Shown: positions 13,940 through 28,060, counted from the first letter of the stretch. The stretch: DNA of 64,000 nucleotides from Xylocopa sonorina (GCF_050948175.1 NC_135200.1:3339001-3403000); one strand, 5' to 3'. Program-made: numbers and translations. The notes: a model not told the origin generated them from the sequence alone.

Positions 13940-16240
13940 TTTAGACGCTGACAGTAGTCGAAAGTTTAATTTATGGCTGAACCACGTCTACTACGGAATT
14001 ATTCTAATCAATTTGTAATAACGTATAATAACAGTGAAGTGCATAAAAAATATTGCTCAATCACATCTACAGTGTAATAAATTTCATAGACAGACGGACC
14101 TCGTTGTTTGAAATTGAACTTTCCACTGAACGCGAGAGATTTTCATTTCGGTTGGGTAAAAGCTTCCTGTTAGAACTTGGTTGGAAATAAAAATGATGAA
14201 TCGAATAATGGCGGCGCCGAATGGGGATGCGTGGGCATTAACAGCGTTAATTCGACACGATTCGTGCAACCGCGTTTCATGATCCGCCAGCAACGATCAG
14301 TTCGCTCGAAACGGAGATTAAAATTAATTGTAGCAATAATTGTGACCTTGCACACGACGAATCTGCATACCGTTCGAAGTAAACGGAGCTCGGTAGAAGG
14401 GTAATCACGTGAATGGAGCAGACGCGAAGGGGAGGAAACGTGTCGTTCGATGACGAGCAATTTTATAGAAAACGAATCTGCATGATATTATTATAAACGT
14501 ACGGGTAGGTAAAAAGTGGTTGAATTATTTATCTGAAACGTGCAAACATGTTGCGTGACATATTCTTTAAGTTCTGTGCAGAACTTTGTTATGTAGAGAT
14601 AAGTAGCGATTTGATTAAGTAGAGATAAAAATGTGGCTATATACATCTGTTTCGATTGTGTTAATGTGTTGTTATTTTTTTTCTTTTTTTAAGCATATTT
14701 AATATATAGTGTAGTAATCTTCGAAATCGTTAAAAAAGTGAAGTAATTAACAACGAACTGAAGCAATTTTAGACCTATAAGTATAAATAAATGCAATTTC
14801 TTCTTGATCTCAAATTTTGAGCATTTAATCTATTACTGGTAAGAAGAATTTTTTATTAAAGTAGATTATATTTCGATTTAATTTTAATTATTGTTAGAAG
14901 GTGAATATAACGTGAAAGGAAGAATTTCCATATTGATTTTGTAAACCCCTTAATTGGTTACATCACTTCGGTTACTTCCTACTGGAATTGCATCAAGAAG
15001 TTAATGTCTCGCGTTGTAGTACCATTATGGCTAATTAGAATCGATGCTCCGTGCGTTACTTTATGCTGCACGAGATCGAAGTGAAAGGTTGCTTCCTAGC
15101 GCTAACGATTCTCCCACCGCCTGTTAATCAATAGAAACTCGATTGAAATTTTACAAAACAGCGCGTTACGTTCCTTATCTCCGTCGCATTACAATACCAT
15201 CTTACATAACGCGTTCTATCTTACGGTGACTTTCATAATCCAATTCTCCATTTTACGATGACTTTCACCAACCGCCAAGCATTAATAATAAGAATCATTC
15301 AGAGAATGAATACAGGAAATCGTGACGCGAGAACTACCCTTAAAACCTGCCCTCTCTCCCTTATTACCAACAACCATTACTCAACGCGTAGTCCTCTCCC
15401 CACATCGGTTCCAACCGACAGTCCCTTCGTCTCCTCTACCCACATTCCACGGAGCAGCCCAAGTAACAGCCTCACTTCGATTCACAGAACGATCCCCAAC
15501 TCGTACGGGCTCCACGATCCGATCGACCATCCCTCAGCAGCTCGAAATAACAAGCCGCGTCATCATCGTCAACAATCCGCTCCGTTCCATCGTCCTTATC
15601 CCGTGGCGGCAAGTCATCGTGCGTACCCTTCGAGACCCAACGACGGACTCGATGCGTCGAGCTGCACGGTGGTTGGAAATCGTAAAAACCTGAGCGATCG
15701 ATTTCCATTTTATTATCAACCGAGTCAAATTGGGCTGCAGAGCTTCGTATCTTTGGCTCTTGCTTTAGTATAGCAGAGAACTACGCTCGTATAAATGATC
15801 AGCCAATTTTCTTCGACGACTGTTAACTTTATTTACTCAATTTTCGTTACTCTCGTTGTTTATATTAGATAGTGGTACTAGAGTTATCGATTTTGTTGAG
15901 CTTCGATCAACGCAGATAATTGCAGTACAAGTTATAAGCGAATACTAATAATAACAAAAATAAACAGTTCATTTATTTCAATTCTAAAATAAGTACAACA
16001 TAAATATTCTCAGAAGAATAATCGCGCGATACGTATCTATTATTTGTACATTAAAAAATACATGGGGAAGCAACGCTTCCGCATCATCCACGGACAGCAC
16101 GCCTCTGACGCGTCAATTTCCTCCTACAAACGAGTGTTTTCATAAGAATTCACGGGCCAGTCTCGATCGAAAAACTCCAGATGACCTACAATAACCTAAT
16201 TCTAAAATTCCATCCTGTCGTTTCCCTGAATCCAGGACAG
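13940..16240. other. non-coding, nothing recognised
   Basis: Mixed composition. The overlapping frames at 15258-15773 are Ser/Pro/Thr/Arg-rich in one frame and open on the other strand too; no domain is seen. Confidence 0.45.
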
Positions 16241-16349
16241 CCGCGCTTGGCGTGTCGGTTTGTTTTCGTCGGGCCATCATCCGAAGGCAACGGCGTGGCC
16301 GTGTGCGAGCATAAGCCGATTACATATGCGGTCTCGATCAGGGAGAGGT

Positions 16350-16371
16350 AGAGAGAGAGAGAGAGAGAGAG
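16350..16371. repeat. (AG)n microsatellite
   Basis: Eleven AG units. Confidence 0.9.
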
Positions 16372-16812
16372 GGAGGGAGTCGGTCCGTTCCGTGGAGCAC
16401 GAGGGCGCTGCTCGCGGCGTAGCGTCGACCGCGGGCGCCGGTGGGGTACTGGTAGCGAAGGGAGAAAGGGATGACGAGCGCGGTGGCGCGTGTCGCGGTG
16501 GTGGGGGTAACGCGAGCCGCGTGGTGGGGAGGGCTCGGTGGCAGCAACGCGGCGTGCTCGGTGTCATTGCCTCGACGCTCGGGGCGGCCAGTGACACCAT
16601 CACTGACCTAGTGCCGAGGATAGCCGAGCCGCGACGGTTCCCGCCGAGCGGGAGGACGTCGACCTCGGCCGGCCTCCAGCGCGATACACACGGATAGTAC
16701 GAGTAGCGCCCCGCTACCGTACACATCGCGCCTTGTCCTTCTCTTTCTACGCGCGCGCGGCCGCCTCTCCTCTCTCCTCTACACGCCCCGTCTGCGCGTC
16801 TCAAACACGCTA

Positions 16813-16836
16813 TCTCTCTCTCTCTCTCTCTCTCTC
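16813..16836. repeat. (TC)n microsatellite
   Basis: Twelve TC units. Confidence 0.9.
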
Positions 16837-17060
16837 GTGCGCGCGCTTTCTCTGTCTTGCTGCCGTGCGCGGCTCGCCTCGTTCTTTCTAGAGATGGAGA
16901 AACATCGATAGGAGAAACCATCGATGGTTAACGATAGTTTAAATATCCGACTATTATTGTTGTCGACGATATCGGAGATCTGTAAAGTTTGTTCGTTCGA
17001 ACGGGTCCTTTCTGGGGTAGCCACAACTCGTTCGAAAATATATTTCGTTATCTGTTCGGT

Positions 17061-18420
17061 ATTTTGTTTGTTTTTCTAGTATCGCGCGAAACTTGTTTGT
17101 AGCTTTTTTTTCTTCTTGCCTTTGACGTCTGAACTAACGTCAACCCTCGTTGGGTCTGTGATGCTTATTGCTTAATTCTTATCGAGGTACGCCTACGATC
17201 GGGAAACGAGACAGTCGATGCTTAAGATTTCGTCAATTGAAAGGAAGAACGCTCTTGGTTGCGTGTGTCGGAAACTATCGATAACAATCGATGCCCTATC
17301 GACCGTGTTTCACCGCGGCTACACGATTCTTTCTCCATCGGGCGTTGTCGTCTCTTCTTCTCGGTCGATCCGCGTTTCGATCTCCTCCCCTTCCCGCCGC
17401 GCGTCTCTCTCTCGAACCAGCTCCTCCTCGAGGCTTTCGATCTCTCGCACGAGCCGCCCATTACGTACGGTCACGCAGCCCGGCTGCCGGTCGCTCCTGA
17501 AAACCGCGGAAATGCGCGAGTTACGGTTATGCGAGAGTTTTGCAACCGCGCTGGTAGGAAACGGAGACGCGCCGCGGCGTGCTTTGGCGTGGCCCTTCAG
17601 TAACTGCCCCGCCACGATGCGAAAACAGGGAGGGACGCTCTTTTAACCCCTGCATTCACCGACGTAATTCACGTTTTATCCCGATCAGACGATATTCGCG
17701 GTACAAAAGATGGCGATAATTCGTTTCAATTGTCACATCATTGCAACCAACAACGTCCTCGAGCAAATGTCCCGAATATCACGATGCAAATGCGGATGTC
17801 TCTCTTGTACCACCGTCGAAACGTTTTCGATACCAAAATGTCCGACGAGTGAGCGAGCAGGAGCACGAGAGGAACGATGAAAAAAAATATTCGTACTTAA
17901 TTGAATGTCCGGTTGTCCACGAAACGTGCATTCGCGCATCTCGTACGCGGAGATCTCCGCTCGTACTGGCGCCGTTTGCACGTCCACGCGGACGAGGCGC
18001 GGAACGGATGCCTCCCGTCGACGTGGGAACGCAATCCAGACCAGTTTTCGAGCGCGTTCTACGAGACTGGTGGACGTATCGGTTTTATGACGGGGGATCT
18101 GGCATGGAGCCTCGGCTGTTTTCGATGATGGAATTTCAGAGACAGTTCAGCGGAGTGCACGGGCCGATGGATGGACAGCGAGAGAGGCGGCGGACGGCCC
18201 CTGGCTCTCGTGTCGTCGGATCGAGTCACGAGGAGTCGTTACTTATTTCGATAACCGTGCAAACGTCCCGGCAATGGGATGTTCTATTCTCGACAGTCAT
18301 CCGCTGCGGGGTCGCCCCGGGATCGATCGATCGGGTCGCCCGTCTAGTTTCAATTTCTAGTCGAATCATCGCGGCTGCGGGTCTCTCGTTCAACGTCGAC
18401 GAGGTTCGCGTCAATTAGCG
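17061..18420. other. CpG-rich with long open frames of uncertain meaning
   Basis: Plus-strand frames at 17218-17646 and 17741-18418 (225 codons, starting TTG) are among the longest in the desert. Two or three other frames are open in the same places, and I recognise no domain. A minus-strand frame at 17319-17615 reads like a charged helix (LVREIESLEEELVRERDARR), but it is antisense to a Ser/Arg-rich frame and probably accidental. Confidence 0.35.
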
Positions 18421-20200
18421 CCGGTTCTTTCTTAATGCATCGACGCCTATTCACGAGGTAACTATTTTCGTTACGCACAGACGTTCGTTGGGGTATTTTT
18501 TATCCGCTGATATTTAGATATTTCTGCTTCGAAGATTATAGTAGTCGAAAAGAAAATTCATCAGCGTTTACTTATGAGGAATTCGAACGAGTGCGATATG
18601 AATCGTCGAAACGAGTCGCGAAGGAACCAGAAAGTCTCGCGCGCGGATGAAAGACGTTTCTGTGAACGAACTTCCGGAACACCTTGCCACGCACGAGCGA
18701 CAAATACAATGAGATTGTAAATCAAGTCGAGCAGTCCAGCTATTGAACGCGCACACGTAGGAAGCGGCGTTGACGCGGGCATGAATCATCGCGAGCACGG
18801 CCAGGTGTAGCGTCGAATGGAGTAGCGCGTGAAACGGTGTTGGGGGCGCGGGAAGATTCGAAAAAATGTCTCGAGGAACTTGATCCCATTCGAAACGACG
18901 CCGCGCGCCGTCCAAGCTAATCGGCCGGCACAATAGGCGCCACGAGGAAGTTGCGGGATCGCTGGCGATTGTTGCGTGCGCGTGAAACCACGGGCACGCC
19001 CAGGAACTCGACAGATTCCATCGATGGTCCCCGTTGCGACGAGCTGCCGTGAAAAAAACCGCGTTTAGTAGCCGGCAATATCCGTGACACTCGCTTCCGG
19101 GACTCCATTGTGGCCCGAAGGGAAACGAGCGTAAGAAAGGGGAAGATACTCTTGAGAGTTTGGCTGGAGATGTTGCGACACTGTTTCAGTAATCGAAGAT
19201 TCTTGTTCGAGTTTCTCGTAGCTTCGAGAATAACCTGCTACGTTGCTATTAGTGGATAGTGACCCGTTTTCTATTCGATTCTGCTTTTTTCATTTATGAA
19301 TTCGATAATACAAGGGACAGTAGTTCACGCTGGTATAAATTGGGTTGGATCGGTAGCGAACAGCTGATTCTCATCCATTTGATAGTTTTTTTTATTATTT
19401 AGCTTCATTTTAGACAATTTGTCGCAGAGGATTGAATTTTAGAGCAGTTCTGAAAAATTTCAGTGTCAGAGTGTAATTGTTACGTATACAGAGGTTACAG
19501 TTTGGAAACGTATCAGCTTATCGCATTCTTAGTTTAGTTGACCTTCCAGAAGCTACCAGGAATTCGTATTTTTATCTTTTACTTGAAACGCGTAACCGCA
19601 CCGTGAACCACGGTTATCGCCGCGTTTGTATCATCGACAATAATATTGAATTGTGTAACCGTGTTAAGTAACAAAATAGTCAACTCTCGAAAGGAACGTC
19701 CCGATAGTATCGTATCTTTAATATGTTTTCCACCAATATTTTCTTTCCACAGCCACGAGTCACGAATTAAATAATTCTTCCAATAGAAAACGATTTCATC
19801 CGTTGACACTACGGATTGCACATCCACAGGAAACGTGGCATAGATCAGAAGCTTTCAATTTCCATTTCATCCTCTGGAATACATTTTAACGTAATCATAC
19901 GAGAATAAAGTGAAAATCGACCATTTTTCACTCGTTCTGCGAGGACTCTAACGCAGATATACATTTCTGCTGTCGTTCAGAAACGAAACAACGTATTTAA
20001 AAAACGGCGAATCGCAGTGGAAGGCAGAGATACAAGAGCAATTAACTAGGTTGACAAATCGAGTGAGTCGAATACCAAGTCGAGTGTCAACCACTCTATC
20101 GATCCTCCAGCATTCATTCCCCGCGGCGTCCAATACCAACTGGACCTCACCCGCGAAGGTTGGGCCCGCAATTGAAACCAGAAGACGTTCGCCCTTTCTC
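18421..20200. other. non-coding, nothing recognised
   Basis: Mixed composition, with short overlapping frames only. Confidence 0.45.
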
Positions 20201-20640
20201 CTCGCCATCGGCGCACGGTTATTGTCGTTGGCGTGACATATTGTGCGGGTCGAGTAACGGGCGTCGATCGTCCCGCGGTTTCGCCCGCCGCTGGAAAATG
20301 AAATGGTGAAGACACACAGGATGCGTACGCGGCGCGTTTTGTGCGCTCGGACGCACGCGCGCCGCGAGACCGGAAGCGAGATAAATGGGCCTCGCTCGGC
20401 ACTGCGTTACGTTCAATGGCGAACGGGCGAAACGCTCGACAATGTTAGCCGATAGGCGGCCTGGGCTGCGGCGAACGCTCGCGGATCGACCGTTCTCGCG
20501 TTCAGGACATGTTAACGGCCTGCGGACGTCGCTCGATGAGATGTTTAGGGCAACGCGCGACACGCGTCCGTTCGCGGTGGCCATTTCTCGATCGTGGCCC
20601 CTTGGAATTCGTCTCTTCGAGAACGAATTCCTTCGCGCGT
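20201..20640. other. CpG-rich patch
   Basis: Frames are open on both strands (20219-20584 minus, 20385-20834 plus) with no recognisable protein. Probably compositional. Confidence 0.4.
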
Positions 20641-23600
20641 GTCAGCGAACTTCAAATACCTTTCCTTGTCAATGTAACGGTTCAAATCTACATTGTTCGA
20701 GCGATCGAGCTTCTTTGATAGAAAACTCCTCATCCTCCGGATGGCCGGAATTCTCGAGTGGTACTTTTTCACTGAAAGTAACGTTGACCTGCATGAAGAA
20801 TCGTGAGTGTCAGGGAAAGAGTGTTCGCGGGTAAGGGCAGAGCGAAAAGCCCTCTTTGGCGTTTTTTAAGGCAGTCAGCTGTAAGCTGCTCGACAAGAGA
20901 GCAAGTTCTTCAATTTCAATCGTTCTCATGAGCAACTTTTGATTTCTCCTTGTTCAAACGTGGAACATCTCAACAGACATTTTGATGCACGGATAGATGA
21001 GAATTCTTCGAATACATGAAAGTGGACATTCCAGTAACGGAAAACAGAAATTCCTGGTATGACCTTTGATTCGTGTTCAAAGATTCCTAACTGTTGCTGG
21101 TCACAATGTTTTCGATTGTTCTTTTACGCACGTACGTGTCAGCGTTCCTGAAAAGGTTAATCCGTAGACATTTGCGGGGGTGTGAAATACGAACTGGTTT
21201 TTCGAAGCCGGTTGGTCGACGTGCCTGCAGCTTTCTGTCGTTTCTCGTAAGCTTCCAGTTTGGTTTTGCAACTTTCAATCTCAGATCTAAATATTAGAAA
21301 GATTCAGGATACGTATATCGTGAACGATATTCTAAAACGGGCTTCCATTTGACTTTTATATTGTAATTTTAAATACCCCGAAGGTAGAGCAGATAATTAT
21401 TTAAAAAAGATGGGAATAATTGAAGAGAATTTGAAACTCGGAACAATGCAAAATTCACGGTCCACCCCGTTAAATTTGTATTTAATTCACTTTATTATTG
21501 ATTTCAACTGAAATTTATTTTTAAACGCAAAACTCTTTCCGCAAAATTTCGCGACAAAGCAGGTATATCAAGTTTCGATTTTTAGAGTAAATTATTTAAC
21601 GGGCTATACGCAACACCGCGTAAATTCAGCGAGAATTAAGTTAAATTTCAAAGTGATGAATTAATTCAATTCGTTCCATTCGATCGCGCTCGCCAACTAT
21701 TTCTACGATTTCCTCTTAATTGGAATTATTAACATATATTCGTGGCGTGTGAGTATAATTTCGTCGGTTTTAAAAAGCGTGCGTTTCATCGAAACGCATT
21801 AAACGTTATACGATATCTTTCGTTGCATTTCGAATCGTACGTTCATTGTTTTGCTTTCTCGTATGAAAATTGACCTAATTTCACTGGATGAAATTTTACT
21901 ATTTTTGTAATAAAAGATATTTACAAAAAGAAGCTTATTAAGTAATTCAGAAAGATGAAAGGATTAATTGTTGAAATAATTAGAATTGAAAATTTGCCTC
22001 TAGGAAAGAACAGTAAAAAGTTTTCCTCGACGGTGAACGTGGAAAGAATAAGGCTTCATCAATATTTAAAAAGGAATGCCGTTGAATCATCGAGCAGCTG
22101 CCAGTCCGTCAATTCTATCATTAGACGAGCTCGTAAAGGCGTTAACAGTTGCTCTGTTACTAATTTCATGTATTTCCATTCCATTTGCATTTTTAACCAG
22201 CTGCTGAATAGATTACTATTCCAAACGAACAATATATAATTTTCCATTTACTACTAATTGCACAACGAAAAAAAAAGATAGTAAACATCCGTTAAAAAGT
22301 GCTCGATACATTTTTTACACTCTCATACGAGCACGTCTATTTAATAAATAAGTTCACTTCCCTGAAATTGAAAGTTGCGAGTACAATTTTGTCTAATTAA
22401 TTTCCAGTTTAAAGCGAACGCTCATGCGTGAGAAACGATATAATCGATAAAGCAAGAAAATATCAGGCATCAATCAACCGCTTTGGCATTAAAGTCGAAG
22501 GAAATGTAAAAAATATAAGTTAATCACTTCGACCCGTAAAACGACTCGCGGATACCAATCTCCCACGTACACACGTGCATACACATCTCAGGCTACATTA
22601 ATCAACTTCACTTTCCGGAGAACTTCTCGCGCGTACTTATCACCAGAAATCCGACAAAAACCGAACGATTAACTTTCACGGGGAGTCAATCAATTCTCTT
22701 TCAACGTATCCAGCTTCGTCTGTACGCTCGCACGATCCGTCGTTGGACGTTATCGCTCGTGGCTCGTCGAGAAGGGTGGAAAAGAGCGGCGAGAAGGCTC
22801 GCGCGAAGGAGGATCGCGCGAGAGGGTGGAAGGACGAGCGAAAGAGAGGGAGAAACGCGGGCGCAGGTACGACGCGCCACGTGCGCCGAGATTGCCACGT
22901 TCCTAACCTACCCTATTCGTTAACCTGACCCGTGTCGCGATTCCTCCGCAGGTCGATTCCCATCGAGCGCCGGATTAACCTACATACGCGCGGCCATTTC
23001 TGATGCACCCCTCGCGACAAGCGTAGGCGCCTCGTCGATACGAAATTAACCAACAACCCTCTTCCAGTGGCAACGAACGCTCCCAGTCGATGTATGCGGC
23101 CTCTCTTCTTCCTCCCTTTCTATCCATTTCTTACTATCGACGCTTTTCCACCGTTCTCGAACCCTACGCGCGGCTTTCCCTCTTCTTATGGGAAAGAGCT
23201 GATAGTAATTATCGCGCTCGTCCGGCAATGCCCGCGTGACAAGTCGTTTCACGTGTCGCGAATGCGCGACGAACGGCTACCGTGGGATGATACGATGTTT
23301 TCGAGTCTGTGGAATTTTTTTTTGCCATCGCTCGCGGTGGTCGAGTCGATCTTATGTATATTTTGTCTTTGGTAGGTCTGTTTTTGGTAGAGAGATGGTT
23401 CCTTTTGGATAAGCGTTTCTTAGACTTTTCTCGTTGGGTTCGAAAATTTGTAAACAACTAAGAGTAAAAACGTAGAGTAAATTAAAATTTTTAGTTATAA
23501 TTTTTTACAAAAGTTGTTTAATTATGTAATATCTTTTGTCTTTAATAACACATAACGACTGTTTGTAGAACAGCAAGTTTGGGAAACGTTGTTTTAGATG

Positions 23601-23699
23601 TACATTGAAAACGTGACAAGTTCGATTATTTCGAATATTATTTAGTTACAGTCGATACACTATATCGTTTCGCTGTCACGATAATACAATTGCGAACAA

Positions 23700-23717
23700 C
23701 GTTATAACGTTATAACG
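23700..23717. repeat. 18-bp palindromic tandem CGTTATAA
   Basis: CGTTATAACGTTATAACG is a perfect palindrome made of two CGTTATAA units plus CG. Confidence 0.75.
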
Positions 23718-24160
23718 CTGTCTATCATGGAATAACGAACAGGAAGTTCCCAAATAGAATTAAGTAACGTACACCCTGTGTACGTAGCGGATTACGATCG
23801 CGTCCTCAGCGTCTGCGGTGGTTTGAAATTGAAGTTACGCAGACGAATATAAATTCGAATGGAAAGGAGCGCGGTTAAAAATTCTGGCCAGCGATTTAAA
23901 AAGTCTCGCGGAGTGACACCTCAGCCGTCTGAGTACCCAGGCGCGCCATTATGCCCGGGAAAATGAATAACGCCGACGAGAGTGTTCCAATTCTTTGGTA
24001 CAGTCGCTGCAGTTCCCGCTTTCAGAAGCGGAACGGTGGTAGCCGTATATTGTAATCGGATGAGCCGCGTATTCGCGAATCTCGGCCAAGCACACATTTC
24101 ACGCGCCAATACGGTCATCGAGTCCGCTTCGCTTTTGTGCTCGCGCGTCGAATTTCGAAA

Positions 24161-24190
24161 AATTCGAGCGAATTCGAACGAATTCGAACG
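24161..24190. repeat. 10-bp tandem repeat x3
   Basis: AATTCGAGCG followed by two exact copies of AATTCGAACG. Confidence 0.8.
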
Positions 24191-26253
24191 GGGATCCGCG
24201 GTTTCCTCGCGAAACCGCGCCGCGCGTTCCAGATTTTCGAATTCTCACGCGAAACTGCCTCGCCCCGCGCTCGTAACGGTTCTGATGCATTTCCATGCTT
24301 TTGCAATCACCGCGCGAACCTTTAATTGGATTCCATCGTTTCGTTTTCTGAATGCACAAATTTTCCACTCTCGCGGAAGGAAGATTACGTGATAACAGTT
24401 TGATTAATTCATTTGTAGGCGAATATTGTGGGAATTTCCCTTTCACGATCACTGTACCTGTATATTTCATTTAACAACGCTTCTGGTGGTCAAATATTTC
24501 TTTAATAATCATCGTAGAAGAGAAACATTTAATGTTCGCAATTAAGCTGTCTAAGCTGATCACACGTATACGATCAGCTAGCGACTGATATTCTATGTTA
24601 TCCTCTAAGTGAACGCGAAATTGTGCATGCGTATTACGTCGTATCTGTTCCATCAGAAATTGTAAAATGGCTGGTTTATTCGCGAGCCAGGAAATCGCGA
24701 ATTGATATCCGCATTATCAATGAAACGAGCGGTAATCGAAGGAAACGAGTGGCCCGAGCGGAGAACGTAAGTCCCGCCGGATGGCTAAGACAACGGATTC
24801 CGCGCGGAGGAGGCCGCCCATTCCCTTTCCACGGTGGAAGCGAAAACACTTCCTCCTCGAGCACGCGAAAACGAGTCGCGGTAAGAGACAGCGAAGAAGT
24901 GAAACTCGATCCACGAGCCTAGGCAGCTCGTTTCTATCCGCTTCCTTTCCTTTCTACCGTGAGAGTGAACTTCCATTCCGTGACTCGCGCAACGGTACAT
25001 TAGAATCGCGAGGCACCCTCCTTACCTCGCCCCATCGACCACGATATCGTTCACGACCAATCGTTCGATCGTCGATCCGTGTTCGCGCGCTTCGAATTGC
25101 GAGCAGTTTCGAATATCGTTGCTCGAAATGTTCGTTTAGAAGAACCGATTTCTTGGAGGCTTTTACAAATATTTTCAGCGTCTCGAACCATCATTTTGGA
25201 GCATCGCAAGTGTCCACTTTATTCTTTACTTTATGTGGTTTGCATTGATGGATAGTTTCCATTTTTATATTTCTTCTATATTTCGATTCTGATTTTTTCC
25301 AATAATTTTGAGGATAATAATAGTGTTCCTAACCTGTGTGGAGCTACGCCATTTTCAAAATACAAACAAGATTCATCTGTACCGATGTGTTGTCGTAGAA
25401 ATTAATCGTTTCAAGGATAGATTTCAGAAGTGCGAGGGATTTGTTGACGATAAGAATTTTCATCTCGTTAATAAATAGGCTATCTATATACTTGTTTACC
25501 GCGATGTGGAGCTGAAGAATCATAGTTTACTTTACTCGTGTTATTCAAACAGATAAAATAGTTTTCCATTCCCACAGATAATTAATCGTAGTTAATTATG
25601 CCGCCAAGTACAGCGTGCACGTATGTATATGCAAGTAGGTGCCGTGTAAAGTCCACTAAGCCTTGTATAAGACGTCGAAGTCATCACCCAGTTTGTACAA
25701 ACCTAACCTGCAGGTCAAACGCAATCTCGATTTAAATTCAAGCAAACTGGTTTCAAACAATGAACTTGAATCGCCGTTTGAAATTGTCTCGATCGAAACC
25801 TAACGTTAGAACGTGATAATTCAATTTCCTACTTATTTTCCTACCCAAAATCTCCACTTTAACTCAAAACTGACTGACATTTTGTCGAAATAAAACGATT
25901 TCTTATTACCTAAAGCGTGATAACACTACTTATCACTGCGACGAAAAAGGTCCCCATTCTGAAGCGATCCGAACGACAGTTAATTCCTCGATCAACAGGT
26001 TAACAAACTCGTTGCACTTTAAGATCATTAAAAACGACCATTGATAACAGTGTCCTAGTTCGAAGAAACGTAGCGCAGATCTCGAGTCTCCCGCTACCAT
26101 CGAATCATTCCTCGACCTTAACCTTGAGAAAAACGTTCATCCGTTATCCCGAGATAACCACGTACGACTCGGACGTTGATTAAACGCGCGAGCACGATAC
26201 ATGTGGCTAGGAAGTTTCCTTAGACTCGCTAGACGGTGAAACAGGAAGAATAC

Positions 26254-26291
26254 GAAGAAGAAGAAGAAGAAGAAGAAAGAAAGAAAGAAAG
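26254..26291. repeat. (GAA)n/(GAAA)n microsatellite
   Basis: GAA units passing into GAAA units. Confidence 0.9.
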
Positions 26292-26379
26292 GCAAAGAAA
26301 GTAGGTTAACCGTGCATATCGTGTGTGCAACTTACATTTTTGGTTCGTCGATGATCGGCCATCAACGTGAGCGGCAGCT

Positions 26380-28060
26380 GTCAGCGTAATCCTCTCGATC
26401 CCCCGTCCTGTCCCCCCTCTGGCCGTGCGCGCGTTCCGGAAGAGGCGCGGGAGCCTGGACGACACCGGTGGCCGTGGTCACGCGGGGGCCGCCTTCAGCT
26501 GCTCCTACCCGTATCGCACCTGCGTGTCATTTCTCTCTCACCCGCGGACGGTCCGTCGCCGTCGAAGACCGGGTGCTGCCGCCGCTACCCGGTGGGAAAA
26601 TCGTACCGCTAGATCACTTTCACTTATGCGCCGGGCCACGCGTTCTCCCTTCCGCGTGTCGCGAACCGCGCGCGATACTCTCTAGGCGAACAGAATCAGG
26701 AAGCGGCTCGGGAAGGACGACGCGAAGGAAAGGAGGACGAGAAAGGTGGTATCGTTGAACAGGGGGGAGCTAGCGAGCGAGCGAGCGAGCGAGCGAGCGA
26801 GCGAACGTCGGAAAGGATGGAACAACCGGTGATCGTGGGACGAGGAAGGGAGCTCTCAAGGAGAAGAAGAGAAGAGATGAGAAGAGAAGAGAGAAGAGAA
26901 GAGGAGGAAGAAGGGAAAAGTGAACGGTAGGAACGGAGAGGGGCGCGATCAGACGGGGAGAAAGAAAGAGAAAGAAGAGAGGAGCGGAAAAAAGGCGACG
27001 ACGAAGTCGTGGCGGTGGAACGGTAGCAAATAGGAGAAGGGGTAAACGCGTGGAGTGCCGGGTGTATCGTCACAGTTTCACTTTTAAATTCCTCGAGGCG
27101 CTCGCCCGCTGCTGGCCGTTCTCCACTTGTGCTCCGCTCCGCGTCGCTGCGCGCCGACTAGGTCGCGTGCGTGTCGTGTACGAGGGTTACCGTTACCGTT
27201 AACGTGACGTAGACGGCCACCGGTAACGTCACAGAGACCCCTCTCTCCCTTTCCACGCAGGTGCTTGCTTTTCCTGCCCCGTCCGTTAGTCGGACGCTTC
27301 GCCTCGCGCTAACGAACCTCCGGATCGCCTCACGACTGACGTGGTGTACGTGTACATCCACCGTGTACCCTGGTCTGGGCCCTTGTCGCCACTCTCCGAC
27401 ACACAGCTGCAACGTTTGTTCTTCTCCCGTTGGCTTCCTCTCTGGCTAGCGTGTATTCGCAGCCAGGTTCTTCTAGGCGATGGAAATAATTCTGCGCTGC
27501 GAGTCGACGCTGGACATGGTTGGCTCTCTCTTCTCTTCTTATTAACTGGCTTCCAGCTGGTGTCGTTCAGACATGTTTTCGCGGGTCAGACGGGTCCGCG
27601 GTTGCATGCCGCTGGAACTGACACGAAGCCGCTCACGCGTTCCTGGCGCGCTTCCTACTTTTTTTTTCTCGCTCCCTCGATCCTTTCAATCGCCGTTTGT
27701 CAGTCCGGTTTGTGCACTGGCACGCGAACACACGACAGGATCACGTTCTCGAGTACCTTCCGGCGATGGTTCGCGGTCATCACAGTTCAACATGGAACAA
27801 GGAACGCAGCCGAGAGTGTTTTGATGCGCGTGAGCGCGCGCGCGGCCAGATTTCCCCGGTGGTTGCTCCCGGAAACCCGAGTCCGTTCGGGGCCCTGGAA
27901 CTGCTGGGACCGCGGCACCGTTCTTCCTCGTTACATTCGCTACACGGAAGGAAAATGGCTCATGGCACGTGTCCCCTCGGGCTCGAGCCGGCGAAAGTGA
28001 ACGCGAGCGTGAGCCTTTCGATTCCTTTACTCCGTACGCTCGTTTCTTATCTCTCTCGCC
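26380..28060. promoter_or_regulatory. CpG-rich island, candidate promoter/5' UTR
   Basis: High CpG with purine-rich tracts: (AGCG)n at 26772-26804 and GAGAAGA-type repeats at about 26866-26925. At 26370-26680 all three plus-strand frames are open together; one reads AFRKRRGSLDDTGGRGHAGA and is the most protein-like, but I do not recognise it. The 219-codon frame at 27341-28000 also shows no domain. No exon is called. Confidence 0.3.
26772..26804. repeat. (AGCG)n microsatellite
   Basis: About eight AGCG units. Confidence 0.9.

Larger units (their letters stand above)
16241..17060. promoter_or_regulatory. CpG-rich island with GA and TC tracts
   Basis: Very CpG-rich DNA flanked by (GA)11 at 16350-16371 and (TC)12 at 16813-16836, with other pyrimidine runs. 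Insect promoters of regulated genes often combine GAGA-type tracts and high CpG, so this may be a transcription start region. No coding exon can be tied to it. The 145- and 214-codon frames here are open on opposite strands and largely encode low-complexity Arg/Glu or Ser/Leu. Confidence 0.35.
20641..26225. other. non-coding stretch with short simple repeats
   Basis: Mostly AT-rich, with CpG-rich pieces near 22740-23290 and 24120-25130. It contains an 18-bp perfect palindrome at 23700-23717 and a 10-bp unit repeated three times at 24161-24190. No gene recognised. Confidence 0.5.

Noticed and set aside
17319..17615. Coiled-coil-like minus-strand frame
   Set aside because: Charged-helix look comes from reading a Ser/Arg-rich CpG stretch in reverse. 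No splice or start context and no family match recalled.
17741..18418. 225-codon plus-strand frame
   Set aside because: Begins with TTG, overlapped by other open frames in CpG-rich DNA, no recognisable domain.
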